DNA of 64,000 nt from Phycisphaeraceae bacterium (lineage in GTDB: Bacteria > Planctomycetota > Phycisphaerae > Phycisphaerales > Phycisphaeraceae): NCBI GenBank assembly GCA_029260595.1, contig JAJDCY010000010.1, positions 297,675 to 361,674 of the forward strand. The letters run 5' to 3'. Positions 8,783 through 17,501 of this stretch are shown piece by piece (the first letter of the stretch is position 1; each line of letters opens with the position of its first letter). A program made the translations under genes and the position numbers. The notes below the pieces were generated by a model, which did not search any database, was not told where the DNA came from, and was given only the letters and a program-made list of their open reading frames with translations.

Positions 8783-10489
8783 ATGAGTTTGACCGGCGCA
8801 TTACATGTTGGACGTTCCGGCCTGGTCGCCAGCCAGGCGGGCATTGAGACCGCGGGTAACAACCTGACTAACATCGGGACGCGCGGGTATCACCGTCAGA
8901 CGGTGGGCTTGGCCCCGGCGGGGCGCGAGCGGATCGCTCAAGGGATTTTTGTCGGGCGCGGCGTGCAGATCGAGCAGATTCTGCGGCAGGTTGACGGGGC
9001 TCTTGAGGGGCGGATCCGCAACGGCATCGCGGATGAGTCCGGCTCAAAGACACGCACGGAGTTGCTCGAGCAGATCGAGAGTTTGCAGAACGAGTTTACG
9101 GACAATGATCTTTCGTCGCGGTTGAGCGAGTTCTTCAACGCATGGAGCGAGCTTGCAAACAATGCGGACGACCCGTCAGCCCGGACGTTGATTGCTCAGC
9201 AGGCTCAGAGCCTCGCGACCTTCACCCAGTCGCTCCGGTCAGACTTGTCGAACGTACGCGGGCGGGTTGACGATGCGATCGAGAGCGCGGCGAACGCGGC
9301 GAACGACTTGCTTACGCAGATCGATCGGATCAATCTAAAAATCTATACTGTCGAGGGCGGTGGGGGTGTGGCGAATGATCTACGTGACCAACGAGATCTA
9401 TTGTTGGGCGAACTGTCGCAGTACCTGGATATCTCGGTCAACGAGCAGCCGGCTGGCCAAGTCGATGTGTTTGTCGGGTCGCTACCGATCGTGCTCAATG
9501 GGAAGAGTCGAGGGGTCGAGATCAATCGCGATACCGGGGATCCGTCGGCGCCGGTTGGTCTGATCATTAGCGACGATGGCAGCCCGCTCAATCCCACCGC
9601 GGGCGAGATCGGCGCGTTGTTGCAAGGCCGGCAGCAGGACGTGGTCGGTGCGATCGATGCGCTCGATGACTTCGCCGGGCGTCTGATTTTTGAGGTGAAT
9701 CGTGTCCATAGCCAGGGCCAGGGGACGCGCGGATTTGAGTCGGTTACGGCTGAGGCCGAAGTGGCTGACGCGACGGTGCCGTTGACCGACCCGGCGGCGG
9801 GCCTGGCGTTCGAGCCGGGGCACGGGTCGTTCCAGTTACACGTTACGCAGGTCTCGACCGGGCAGCGCGTCACAAGCGTGATCAACATCGACTTGGACGG
9901 GATCGCTCCGGCTACGGACACGACGCTTACGAGCTTGACCGCGGACATCGACGCGATAGCGAATATCTCGGCAACCATCGGGCCAGACGGGCGGCTGCAA
10001 ATCGATTCCGCCGGCGGTGATTTCCAGGTGTCGTTTAGCGACGATACCAGCGGGGTCCTGGCCGCACTGGGGATCAACACGTTCTTTTCCGGGTCTAACG
10101 CCCAGGACATCGGCGTCGCCGAGGCGATCCGTGAGAACCCCGGCGTGATCGCAGCGGGGTTGGAGCACCTACCCGGTGATAACCGCACGGCGCTGGCGAT
10201 CGCTGCATTGCGGGACGAAACCAATCCGAACCTCGATGGGCTGAGCTTGACGGGGTATTGGAATCGCCACGTCGAGGATTACGCCCTGCGGCTGAACGAG
10301 GCGCAGCAGAATCAAGAAGCCGACACGCTCGTACGTGAGAGCCTCGAGACCGAGCAGCAATCGATCAGCGGGGTGAACATCGACGAGGAAGCGATCAACC
10401 TGCTGACGTATCAGCGGTCGTATCAGGGCAGTGCGCGGTTTATCAGTGTTGTGGATGAGTTGATGCAGACACTGTTGTCGCTGGTGTAA
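8783..10489 (+). CDS. flgK: Flagellar hook-associated protein 1 FlgK
   Basis: First hook-filament junction protein, 568 residues. N-terminal LHVGRSGLVASQAGIETAGN followed by NNLTNIGTRGYHRQ, and C-terminal SGVNIDEEAINLLTYQRSYQ, SARFISVVDELMQTL, are hallmark FlgK ends. The middle includes RDQRDLLLGELSQYLDI and a segment near residues 400-440 (DGRLQIDSAGGDFQVSFS) resembling a flagellin hook-IN unit. It lies directly before flgL with a four-base gap. Confidence 0.97.
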   Translation: MSLTGALHVGRSGLVASQAGIETAGNNLTNIGTRGYHRQTVGLAPAGRERIAQGIFVGRGVQIEQILRQVDGALEGRIRNGIADESGSKTRTELLEQIESLQNEFTDNDLSSRLSEFFNAWSELANNADDPSARTLIAQQAQSLATFTQSLRSDLSNVRGRVDDAIESAANAANDLLTQIDRINLKIYTVEGGGGVANDLRDQRDLLLGELSQYLDISVNEQPAGQVDVFVGSLPIVLNGKSRGVEINRDTGDPSAPVGLIISDDGSPLNPTAGEIGALLQGRQQDVVGAIDALDDFAGRLIFEVNRVHSQGQGTRGFESVTAEAEVADATVPLTDPAAGLAFEPGHGSFQLHVTQVSTGQRVTSVINIDLDGIAPATDTTLTSLTADIDAIANISATIGPDGRLQIDSAGGDFQVSFSDDTSGVLAALGINTFFSGSNAQDIGVAEAIRENPGVIAAGLEHLPGDNRTALAIAALRDETNPNLDGLSLTGYWNRHVEDYALRLNEAQQNQEADTLVRESLETEQQSISGVNIDEEAINLLTYQRSYQGSARFISVVDELMQTLLSLV

Positions 10490-10493
10490 CTAG

Positions 10494-12467
10494 ATGTCCC
10501 AGATTACTTCATCATTCTCCCGTTCCTCGTTGTTGCTGACCGGTGACCGGTTCCTCGGGCACCTGCGTCGCACACAGCAGCAGTTGCTCGATGCGCAGGA
10601 GCAGATCAGTTCGGGGCTGGCGATCAGTCGCCCCTCGGACGGCCCGGGGCGTACACTGGCGATTCTTTCGATCCAGGCGGACCTCGAGGCGCGCTCACAG
10701 GTTAATAAGAACCAGCAGCACGCGATCACCGTTCTAAATAACACCGATCAGGCTCTCAATGACGCGACGGATCAGCTGTTGGAGATCAAGAGTTTGACCA
10801 TTTCGCAGCTCGGTCTCGACGCGACCGGGCAGACGCGCCAGAGCCAGGTTGGTGTCGTCGACGCGCACCTGCAGACGATGATCGACATCGGAAACCGGCG
10901 TTTCAACGACGTGAATCTGTTCGCGGGGCGCGAGAGCGGCGTGGAGGAAGGGCAGGTATTCACCTACTTCCCCGGGGGGGGGATTCGGTATCAGGGCGAT
11001 GATCTGCCCCTCACGGGCGACTTGGGTCTGGACTTCCCGCTGGGGGTGAACAGTAACGGGGTTGATGCGTTTGGTGCGCTGTCCAGCCGGGTTGCGGGGA
11101 CGGTTGATCTGGACCCACAGGCGACCGCGCAGACACGGTTGGTCGACCTACGCGGGGCGCAGGGTGCCGGCGTCCGCGCGACGATCATCGCCGTGACGGT
11201 CAACGGAACAACGGCGAACGTTGAACTTGGCGGCGTGCAGACACTCGGCGACGCGGCGACGGTGATCAGCGATGCGATCGCTACCTTGAACCCCGCTGCT
11301 GGTGCGGTGGCGGTGTCCGGTGGTGGGTTGGGAGTAACCGCGAACGGTGGGCACACGATCACGATCGCAGATCTCGGCGCCGGGCAGGCCGCGGCCGATC
11401 TTGGGATCGCAGTCACCGCGGCGAGCGCGACGGTGCCGGGCGCTGATCTGGACGCGAGGCTCACAGAACTGACTGCGCTAAGTTCGCTGGCGGCGCCGAT
11501 CGATTTGACCGGTGGGCTGAAGATCACGCAGGGCGCCGAGACACGCACCGTCGATCTCAGCAGCGCTCAGACCGTGCAAGACCTGGTCAACACGATCGAT
11601 CAACTGGGGCTGGGGCTGCGTCTGCAGATCAACGATGACGGAACGGGATTCAACCTGCGAAGCGAGGTGAGCGGGATCGAGTTGTCTGTGGGCGAAAACG
11701 CTGGCGGGACGACCGCGCAGGATTTGGGGATCCGGTCGTTTGGCACGGGGACGCGGCTGTCGGATTTCAATCACGGGCGCGGGATTCAGCAGGTCGCTGG
11801 CCTGGACGACTTCGATATCGAGCTGCACAGCGGGGCGGCGTTTGGCGTCAACCTGGACGGCGTCGCTACCGTGTCGCAGTTGCTCTCAACGATCGGTACG
11901 GCTGCCGCAGGGGCGGGGTTGACGATTGGTGTGCCCGGTGACGCCGGGACGGACCTGAACATCGGGCTTGCGGCCGACGGCAACGGGTTGGTGTTTGAGG
12001 ACGGGACGGCTGGTGCCGGCGACTTCCGTGTGGTCGGGGTGAATGGGTCATTGGCCGCGACCGACTTGGGGATCGATCTGAACGCCGGGACGGGTGGCAC
12101 GATCGCCGGGGAAGACCGGGCGACGGTTCGGGCGGAGGGTGTGTTCACACAATTAATCAATTTGCGAGCGGCATTGGCGAATAATGACACGTCTGGCATC
12201 ACGCTTGCTGGAGAGAGTCTAGAGAACAGCCTGGACACGGTGATCGCAGCGCGGGCCGACGTCAGCGTGCGAGCCAGGCAGGTCGAGCAGATGCAGGAAA
12301 GGTCATCGGAATTGAGAACGACAGAACAATCCCTGTTAAGCGAGCTGCGGGATGCGGACCTGACGCAGGTCATCACGCGGTTCACGCAGCTGCAGCAACA
12401 ACTCGAGGCGAGCCTGCGGGTTGGTGTGCAAGGATTGGAATTGAACTTGCTGGATTTTTTGCGCTAA
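10494..12467 (+). CDS. flgL: Flagellar hook-associated protein 3 FlgL, with enlarged middle region
   Basis: Second junction protein. The ends are flagellin-like: N-terminal LDAQEQISSGLAISRPSDGP (QQxISSGxRxxxPSDDP type) and C-terminal TEQSLLSELRDADLTQVITR. At 657 residues it is about twice the usual length. The extra middle (roughly residues 200-530) contains three units that each end in a DLGI motif (ADLGIAVT, QDLGIRSF, TDLGIDLN) and resemble flagellin hook-IN repeats. Only four bases separate it from flgK and no Shine-Dalgarno is evident, so translational coupling is likely. Confidence 0.93.
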   Translation: MSQITSSFSRSSLLLTGDRFLGHLRRTQQQLLDAQEQISSGLAISRPSDGPGRTLAILSIQADLEARSQVNKNQQHAITVLNNTDQALNDATDQLLEIKSLTISQLGLDATGQTRQSQVGVVDAHLQTMIDIGNRRFNDVNLFAGRESGVEEGQVFTYFPGGGIRYQGDDLPLTGDLGLDFPLGVNSNGVDAFGALSSRVAGTVDLDPQATAQTRLVDLRGAQGAGVRATIIAVTVNGTTANVELGGVQTLGDAATVISDAIATLNPAAGAVAVSGGGLGVTANGGHTITIADLGAGQAAADLGIAVTAASATVPGADLDARLTELTALSSLAAPIDLTGGLKITQGAETRTVDLSSAQTVQDLVNTIDQLGLGLRLQINDDGTGFNLRSEVSGIELSVGENAGGTTAQDLGIRSFGTGTRLSDFNHGRGIQQVAGLDDFDIELHSGAAFGVNLDGVATVSQLLSTIGTAAAGAGLTIGVPGDAGTDLNIGLAADGNGLVFEDGTAGAGDFRVVGVNGSLAATDLGIDLNAGTGGTIAGEDRATVRAEGVFTQLINLRAALANNDTSGITLAGESLENSLDTVIAARADVSVRARQVEQMQERSSELRTTEQSLLSELRDADLTQVITRFTQLQQQLEASLRVGVQGLELNLLDFLR

Positions 12468-12610
12468 CGGCGCAAGGTTTGCGCGGCGTGCGGCGAATAC
12501 GGCCAGCCGACGCCCGCGGGTAGTGATGACGGCAGGACGCCGTCGCCCGGGTCAACGGAACCGACCTCGGGGATCGAACCAGGATGGATGGCCGGATGAG
12601 GTTTGGTCAG

Positions 12611-13057
12611 ATGATCGTCAACACCACGAGATTCGGACAGGTTGAGGTCGACGAAGCCGGCGTGATCACGTTCCCCAAGGGGGTACTTGGTTTTCCCAAG
12701 TACACGCAGTACGTGCTCATGCAGCCGGACGACGACAGCTTCTTCCTGTGGCTGCAGTCGGTCGATGCGGCGGACCTGGCGTTTGTCGTCACGGACCCCA
12801 AGCAGTTCGTGCCGACCTACCGCGTGCCGTTCAAGACGGAGCAGATGGAAGACCTGGGCATCCGGACGCCTTCCGAGGCCGAGGTCTTCGTGATTGTGAA
12901 CAAGCACGGGAGCATGCTGACGGGGAACCTGCAGGGGCCGTTGGTCATCCACGTGAAGGACCGGGTTGGTGAGCAACTGGTGCTCTCGGACCGGCGGTTC
13001 ACGACGCGGGTGCCGCTGGTTGAGCTCGGCCGAGCGGTCGAGGCGGTCCCGGCGTAG
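12611..13057 (+). CDS. fliW: Flagellar assembly factor FliW
   Basis: FliW binds flagellin and, when flagellin is exported, is freed to bind and inhibit CsrA. The 148-residue frame starts [15 protein letters not shown], followed by [18 protein letters not shown], the strongest FliW block, and [19 protein letters not shown] near the end. ATG 12611 was chosen because GAGGT lies at 12598-12602, eight bases upstream, and family members begin at this point; ATG 12584 and 12596 are in frame. csrA follows after 122 bases and flagellin after that, the classical partner-switch order. Confidence 0.95.
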   Translation: MIVNTTRFGQVEVDEAGVITFPKGVLGFPKYTQYVLMQPDDDSFFLWLQSVDAADLAFVVTDPKQFVPTYRVPFKTEQMEDLGIRTPSEAEVFVIVNKHGSMLTGNLQGPLVIHVKDRVGEQLVLSDRRFTTRVPLVELGRAVEAVPA

Positions 13058-13097
13058 ACCGGGGGCGGCTCCACGGTGTGGGGCCGACACGTGGAAG

Positions 13098-13119
13098 GGC
13101 GGCGCACGGACGCGCCGCC
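13098..13119 (+). promoter_or_regulatory. Candidate CsrA-binding hairpin in the csrA leader
   Basis: An 8-bp perfect stem, GGCGGCGC (13098-13105) with GCGCCGCC (13112-13119), closes a six-base loop ACGGAC. CsrA/RsmA targets typically show ANGGA in a hairpin hexaloop, and this loop fits. It lies between the fliW stop and the csrA start, 60 bases before the ATG. It would allow autoregulation of csrA or control of a fliW-csrA transcript. Inference from structure only. Confidence 0.55.
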
Positions 13120-13179
13120 AGTGTGTGCTACGCAGAGCGTCGCCGGGAGGTCCGGCGTCCAAGGAAGGAGCTCAACCCA

Positions 13180-13443
13180 ATGCTCGTGCTTTCCCGTCAG
13201 CGCGACGAAACGATCATGATCGGTGATCAAATCGAGATCACCGTGGTCGATATCCGAGGGGACAAGGTGCGGTTGGGGATCAACGCCCCGCGGCAGGTCC
13301 AGGTGCACAGAAAAGAAGTGTACGACTCGATCAAGCGAGAGAACACCGAGGCATCCAATGTGCAGATCGACGACCTTGACCTTGCGGACGACAACCTGCG
13401 GCGGCTGGATCGGCGAGCCGGTACCGGCCTGCAGCGACCATAG
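13180..13443 (+). CDS. csrA: Carbon storage regulator CsrA
   Basis: Homodimeric RNA-binding translational regulator, 87 residues. [16 protein letters not shown] and the RNA-contact strand [12 protein letters not shown] are conserved; Leu4 and Arg44, key RNA-binding residues in the family, are present. About 25 residues beyond the minimal 61 form a charged C-terminal tail, seen in CsrA proteins that work with FliW. ATG 13180 has AAGGAG at 13165-13170. The frame is open upstream but without family similarity. It sits between fliW and flagellin, its probable main target. Confidence 0.97.
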   Translation: MLVLSRQRDETIMIGDQIEITVVDIRGDKVRLGINAPRQVQVHRKEVYDSIKRENTEASNVQIDDLDLADDNLRRLDRRAGTGLQRP

Positions 13444-13488
13444 ATCGGAATGAACAAGAGCACTGCCGGCCGCGTGGCACGGCGGACA

Positions 13489-13514
13489 GAAAACGACACC
13501 ACCCTAGCGGATAG
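13489..13514 (+). promoter_or_regulatory. Weak candidate sigma-28 (FliA) promoter of flagellin
   Basis: GAAA at 13489-13492 and GCGGATAG at 13507-13514 resemble the FliA consensus TAAA-N15-GCCGATAA, with a 14-base spacer and three mismatches. The position, about 73 bases before the flagellin start, is suitable. The match is weak and flagellin could also be read from upstream genes. Confidence 0.3.
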
Positions 13515-13565
13515 CGCGGCTATGACGGGGCCAGACCCCGGGGCCGAGCGAGGATCACGAACAGG

Positions 13566-13585
13566 GACAATCAAGGAGGATTGTC
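13566..13585 (+). promoter_or_regulatory. CsrA-target hairpin holding the flagellin Shine-Dalgarno
   Basis: GACAATC (13566-13572) and GATTGTC (13579-13585) form a perfect 7-bp stem around the six-base loop AAGGAG, which contains the ANGGA CsrA motif and most of the flagellin ribosome-binding site AGGAGG (13574-13579). The ATG follows at 13587. CsrA bound here would block ribosome entry, as shown for hag of Bacillus subtilis. Further GGA triplets at 13552 and 13565 could serve as a second site. The sequence and fold are seen directly; binding is inferred. Confidence 0.72.
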
Positions 13586-13586
13586 G

Positions 13587-15047
13587 ATGTCAAGAATCAA
13601 TACCAACGTTACGGCACTGATCGCCCAGCACAACCTAAGCAAGACCAACGCCGACCTGGCGACCCGCCTCCAGCGGCTAAGCACGGGTCTGCGGATCAAC
13701 CGTGGGGCGGATGACCCGTCCGGGCTGATCGTCTCCGAGCGGTTGCGAAGCGAGATCGCCGGTATTTCCCAGGCGATCAACAACGCCGAGCGAGCCGCCA
13801 ACGTCATCGCAACCACCGAAGCCGCACTGACCGAGGTCTCGACGCTGCTGACCGATATCAAGGGATTGGTGGTCGAAGCGGCGAACACCGGTGGGTTCAG
13901 CAAAGCCGAAACGGAAGCGAACCAGTTGCAGATCGACTCGGCGGTCGAGTCCATCACGCGGATCGCCAACACGGCGAGCTTCGCGGGGCTGAAGCTGCTC
14001 AACGGCGGATTGGACTACCTGACCAGTGGCGTTGATCAGAACCAGATACAGGACGTCAAGGTGTTCGGCGCCTCAGTTGCGACCGGCTCACACATGCCGG
14101 TGACCGTCGAGGTGTTGACAAGCGCGAACTCCGCGCAGTTGTTTATCTCCGGCAATACAGCCGGCGCCGTAGGGGCGTTGCTGTCGAGCGTTACCTTTGA
14201 AATCAACGGGGCTCTGGGTTCGGAGGTGTTCGAGTTCATCAGCGGCACGGCGTTGTCTGCCGTGGCATTCGCGGTGAATCAGGTGGTCGATGTTACGGGC
14301 GTGTCCGCTTCGTTGGTCAACGGTGCCGACGCGACATCCGGCCTGGTGCTCAGCAGTTCCGAGCTCGGATCGGATTCGTTTGTCAGCGTCCGTAAGCTGG
14401 CCGACGGTGACTTCCTGCAGACGTTCGATGCGCAGGGAGGCAGCGCGGTTAATCGCGACGTGGGCGAGGATGTGTTTGCACTGGTGAACGGGAATCTGGC
14501 ATTGGGCGACGGTGCGAAGGTCAGCCTGCGATCGTCCGTGCTGAACATCGAGCTGACCCTAACGACCGCGGCCGCACAGACACAAGGCGTCAATTCCTTC
14601 GCGATCACCGGCGGCGGAACCACCTACCAGATCGGCGAGGATATCAACCCCGGTCAACAGGTGAACTTCGGGATCCAATCGGTCGCGGCGAGCCACCTCG
14701 GGCGTGAGGCGATCGGGTTCCTCAGCTCGATTGTGACCGGCGGCGACAACAGTTTGATTGCCAGCAAATCCCGCGAATCGTCGCTGATTATTGAAGAAGC
14801 AATCGACCAGGTCTCGACGCTTCGTGGGCGGCTCGGTGCCTTCGAACGCAACACGCTGCAGACGAGTGTGCGGAGCAATCAGATTGCGCTTGAGAATCTA
14901 ACGTCGGCGGAAAGTGTGGTCCGTGACGCGGACTTTGCGTCAGAAACGGCGAGCCTGACCCGTGCCCAGATCCTGGCCAACGCCGGGACATCGACGTTAG
15001 CAATCGCCAACAGCACAGCTCAGAGCGTGTTGTCGCTGCTGCAATAA
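13587..15047 (+). CDS. fliC: Flagellin
   Basis: Filament subunit, 486 residues. The N-terminal D0/D1 is canonical (MSRINTNVTALIAQHNLSK, LSTGLRINRGADDPSGL), as is the C-terminal D1/D0 (LRGRLGAFERNTLQTSVRSN, ADFASETASLTRAQILANAG, ending QSVLSLLQ). Residues of about 150-380 are a variable outer domain. ATG 13587 is preceded by AAGGAGGA seven bases upstream, inside a hairpin loop that fits a CsrA target; the TTG at 13581 is less likely. It closes the flagellar run, and the next genes are on the opposite strand. Confidence 0.97.
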   Translation: MSRINTNVTALIAQHNLSKTNADLATRLQRLSTGLRINRGADDPSGLIVSERLRSEIAGISQAINNAERAANVIATTEAALTEVSTLLTDIKGLVVEAANTGGFSKAETEANQLQIDSAVESITRIANTASFAGLKLLNGGLDYLTSGVDQNQIQDVKVFGASVATGSHMPVTVEVLTSANSAQLFISGNTAGAVGALLSSVTFEINGALGSEVFEFISGTALSAVAFAVNQVVDVTGVSASLVNGADATSGLVLSSSELGSDSFVSVRKLADGDFLQTFDAQGGSAVNRDVGEDVFALVNGNLALGDGAKVSLRSSVLNIELTLTTAAAQTQGVNSFAITGGGTTYQIGEDINPGQQVNFGIQSVAASHLGREAIGFLSSIVTGGDNSLIASKSRESSLIIEEAIDQVSTLRGRLGAFERNTLQTSVRSNQIALENLTSAESVVRDADFASETASLTRAQILANAGTSTLAIANSTAQSVLSLLQ

Positions 15048-15110
15048 ACCGTCAGGCGATCGGTCGGTGCGCGAAAGTATGTTGCCACAGTGATTGATGT
15101 TCGTTGAGCG

Positions 15111-15749
15111 TTACTGATTCGGTACCGGTGTCTGCCGGCCGAGCGGGATCAGCGAAACGCCGATCGCCACGGTGATGAGCAGCGCGACGAAAATCACCGA
15201 CACGTGGGCCACGACCGATGGCTGCGCCGATACCGTGAATATCCAGCCGCCCGTAAGCCCCACGCGCGCCGTGCGCAGTCCCTCCACGAGTGCGGACGTT
15301 TGACTGCGGCTGCGGTGCTGCCGACCGGCGATCGACTCGATCACCGTTACGAACACGATCGCCATAACCAACGCCGACGCTAATGCGGTGTGTTGATCGG
15401 TACGCCGGGCTCGGGCGTGCTCGACGTGCTGGACGAGTGGCCGCCGGTCGGTCTTGATGGACTCATCGAACAGCGTCAGTGCGTCGTTCGTGACGCCGGT
15501 TGCCTGTAATCGATCACGCCCTTGTGTGGCTTCTTGATCGAATTGTTCGAGCGCATCCTGTGCATCGAGCGAATTGAACATCACACGTTCGTAAACGCGC
15601 GGCGCGACCCTGCCGAGCCCAGCCGGGCCGGCCGCGACGCCGAGCACACCAGCGACAAGCAGCAGGGCAAGCCCGGAGGAGGCTCGCGTACGCGGTGCGC
15701 CGGGTAAATTTGCGTGCGGCGGGCGTCCAGTATCGCGCGATTGGCTCAT
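15111..15749 (-). CDS. Unknown membrane protein, three predicted transmembrane helices
   Basis: A 212-residue protein of no recognised family. Hydrophobic segments are near residues 25-46 (GLALLLVAGVLGVAAGPAGL), 125-143 (ALVMAIVFVTVIESIAG) and 183-203 (VSVIFVALLITVAIGVSLIP). The 80 residues between the first two are polar and acidic. It follows the 136-residue gene upstream by 42 bases, so the two probably share a transcript, and it converges with flagellin. A link to motility is suggested only by position. Confidence 0.65.
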   Translation of the reverse strand: MSQSRDTGRPPHANLPGAPRTRASSGLALLLVAGVLGVAAGPAGLGRVAPRVYERVMFNSLDAQDALEQFDQEATQGRDRLQATGVTNDALTLFDESIKTDRRPLVQHVEHARARRTDQHTALASALVMAIVFVTVIESIAGRQHRSRSQTSALVEGLRTARVGLTGGWIFTVSAQPSVVAHVSVIFVALLITVAIGVSLIPLGRQTPVPNQ

Positions 15750-15791
15750 CCGCCAAGCGTACGGCGAGACACCGGGTAAGCCAAAGCACCG

Positions 15792-16202
15792 CTAGCCGAA
15801 CATCTCGGGGCCGACGAGTTGGTTGGACCAATGGCCCTGCGCCAGTGCGATCTTTCGGACCTGTTCGAGAACCCTGATGACGGCGGAGACCTGGGCTTCG
15901 ATCTCGTCCCGGTCGGTACGGCCGAGGATCGTATCGCCGCATTCGTCAACAAAGTAGAGGTCGGTGATCATGCCGCGGATGGCGGGGGCGGATTCGGCGG
16001 CGGCATGGCCCGGCGATTCGCCAATCACACTTAGTAAATCGGGCAGGATCCACAATGCCGGGCAGGCCTCAGCCGTCAGTCTGCCTGTGTTCGGCTCGGA
16101 GCCAGCCGGCTGCGTCTCCCGTGGGTCGTGCCAGCCTAGGCGGGTCCATTCGTCCTCCAGGAGGCCACGCGCGATCTCTTCCAACAGCAGCGAGCGGGTC
16201 AT
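15792..16202 (-). CDS. Unknown small soluble protein
   Basis: A 136-residue protein without recognised domain. It starts MTRSLLLEEIARGLLEDEWT, contains a helix-rich C-terminal half (DEIEAQVSAVIRVLEQVRK), and has no membrane segment. GAGGT lies six bases before the ATG on this strand. It heads a short minus-strand pair with the three-helix membrane protein downstream, and about 190 bases separate it from the SGNH genes upstream. Confidence 0.6.
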   Translation of the reverse strand: MTRSLLLEEIARGLLEDEWTRLGWHDPRETQPAGSEPNTGRLTAEACPALWILPDLLSVIGESPGHAAAESAPAIRGMITDLYFVDECGDTILGRTDRDEIEAQVSAVIRVLEQVRKIALAQGHWSNQLVGPEMFG

Positions 16203-16395
16203 GGTACACCTCGATCCTGGTTGGGTGAGCGCTGCCCGGTGCGATACCGGGCGCTGGGCTTACCGAATTTTCTGACTCTATATTGATGCGGTTGCGTCCG
16301 GATCGCAAGCATGACGGCTGGCAGCGCCTATAATCGGACTTTTACATATTTTATACGTCGCGGTTCTGTCTGTCAATCGCAGGCGAGCAAAATTT

Positions 16396-17430
16396 CTAAT
16401 TGGTTGATCCCGAGCCCGGTCCATCGGGGGATTTGGTGAGCAGCCGAGACAATTGCCCGTCGAGGATCTTGGTGAACTTGGTCGCGCCGCTGGCGTTGAG
16501 GTGGTCGCCATCATAGAAGTCGCTGTTGTCGAACCGCGTGTCGTCGTGGAAGTCCCAGACCTCCATGCCCCGGTCGCTGAAGCGCCCCTCAAGCCTGGCC
16601 ATGACATCTTGATGCAAATCGACCCATTCGGTCGGTCGGTTGTCTCGGTATGTTTGATGGTGCGGTAGGGTCATGATCGAGACGCGATACCCGCGGGCGA
16701 GCAAGCCATCGACCATCTGCTCGAACCTATGAATATTTTTGCGCATCTGAGCTTGGTTGACCCTGCCCAGGTCTCGGATTTGTAGCCGGACCCGCTCGGC
16801 GCCGTCGGTCTCGGCGCTGATATGCCCGACAGTGGGCAGATAACCGGCTTGGGGCGGGCCGAGTTTGGGTTGGCGGCGGCGTTCGTACAGGTGGGTGGGG
16901 GTGAGTTTATCGTCGCCCATGAGCGCCCCCAGCACGGATCGATACCAGAACCACTCATACCATAGGGCGGTTTTTCGTTTGATATTGGTATCCAACGCGT
17001 TGATATCGCAGCGCAGGTCGAACAGGATCCGGTAGTCGCCCCAGTAGTAGTTGATCGAATCGAGCTGGTAGAGCAGAGGGTCGGCCTCGATGATGACCGC
17101 TTTTACGTTCGGCGCGCGGTGCAGCGCGCCCTCAAGCACCGCCGACATGCAGATGTAATCGAACGCGTCGGCGGCGAGGTTCATGTGGCGGGCGGTAGTT
17201 AGTTCGGGATTGATGCCCCGGTAGACGTGCGACGAGCCGAGTGCAAGCGTACGGGTTTTATCGCCGACGGCATCCGCCGCCAGGGACATATGGTTGACGC
17301 GGGAGCGTGCGGGTAGCGCTGCGATGCCGAGCGCGAGCGTCGCCGTCATGGTGATGGCCACGATCGCTAACCACGCCTTCTCGATGGAGGGAAGTCGATG
17401 CAGATGTCTAGGGTATTTAGTATCGAACAT
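16396..17430 (-). CDS. SGNH/GDSL-type membrane-anchored protein, copy 2 (O-acyl transfer to glycans?)
   Basis: A 344-residue protein with one N-terminal membrane helix (WLAIVAITMTATLALGIAAL). The GSSHVYRGINP block holds the SGNH nucleophile Ser, and FYDGDHLNASGATKF holds the Asp-x-x-His of the catalytic triad. Such proteins act with MBOAT proteins in acetylation of secreted polysaccharides (AlgI with AlgJ/AlgX, DltB with DltD). ATG 17430 aligns with the start of its paralogue; an in-frame ATG at 17451 is possible. It is a tandem copy of the gene just upstream and presumably arose by duplication. Confidence 0.8.
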   Translation of the reverse strand: MFDTKYPRHLHRLPSIEKAWLAIVAITMTATLALGIAALPARSRVNHMSLAADAVGDKTRTLALGSSHVYRGINPELTTARHMNLAADAFDYICMSAVLEGALHRAPNVKAVIIEADPLLYQLDSINYYWGDYRILFDLRCDINALDTNIKRKTALWYEWFWYRSVLGALMGDDKLTPTHLYERRRQPKLGPPQAGYLPTVGHISAETDGAERVRLQIRDLGRVNQAQMRKNIHRFEQMVDGLLARGYRVSIMTLPHHQTYRDNRPTEWVDLHQDVMARLEGRFSDRGMEVWDFHDDTRFDNSDFYDGDHLNASGATKFTKILDGQLSRLLTKSPDGPGSGSTN

Positions 17431-17501
17431 CACTATGGCCCGCTTGGGCATCGCCGGGTCGCGGCGTCGATTGGCCCGTCGTGGCAGCCTGGCTCCTGGT
17501 T

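Noticed and set aside
12459-12475. Hairpin TTGCGC/GCGCAA at the end of flgL as a terminator
   Set aside because: No T-run follows on the plus strand, and the six-T tract lies before the stem, inside the coding region.
12464-13162. Long minus-strand frame of 232 codons opposite fliW
   Set aside because: Arg/His/Pro-rich shadow of fliW in GC-rich DNA; fliW on the other strand is unambiguous.
13475-13490. TGGCACG before flagellin as a sigma-54 -24 element
   Set aside because: The -12 side reads ACAG instead of TTGC, so the GG-N10-GC rule fails.
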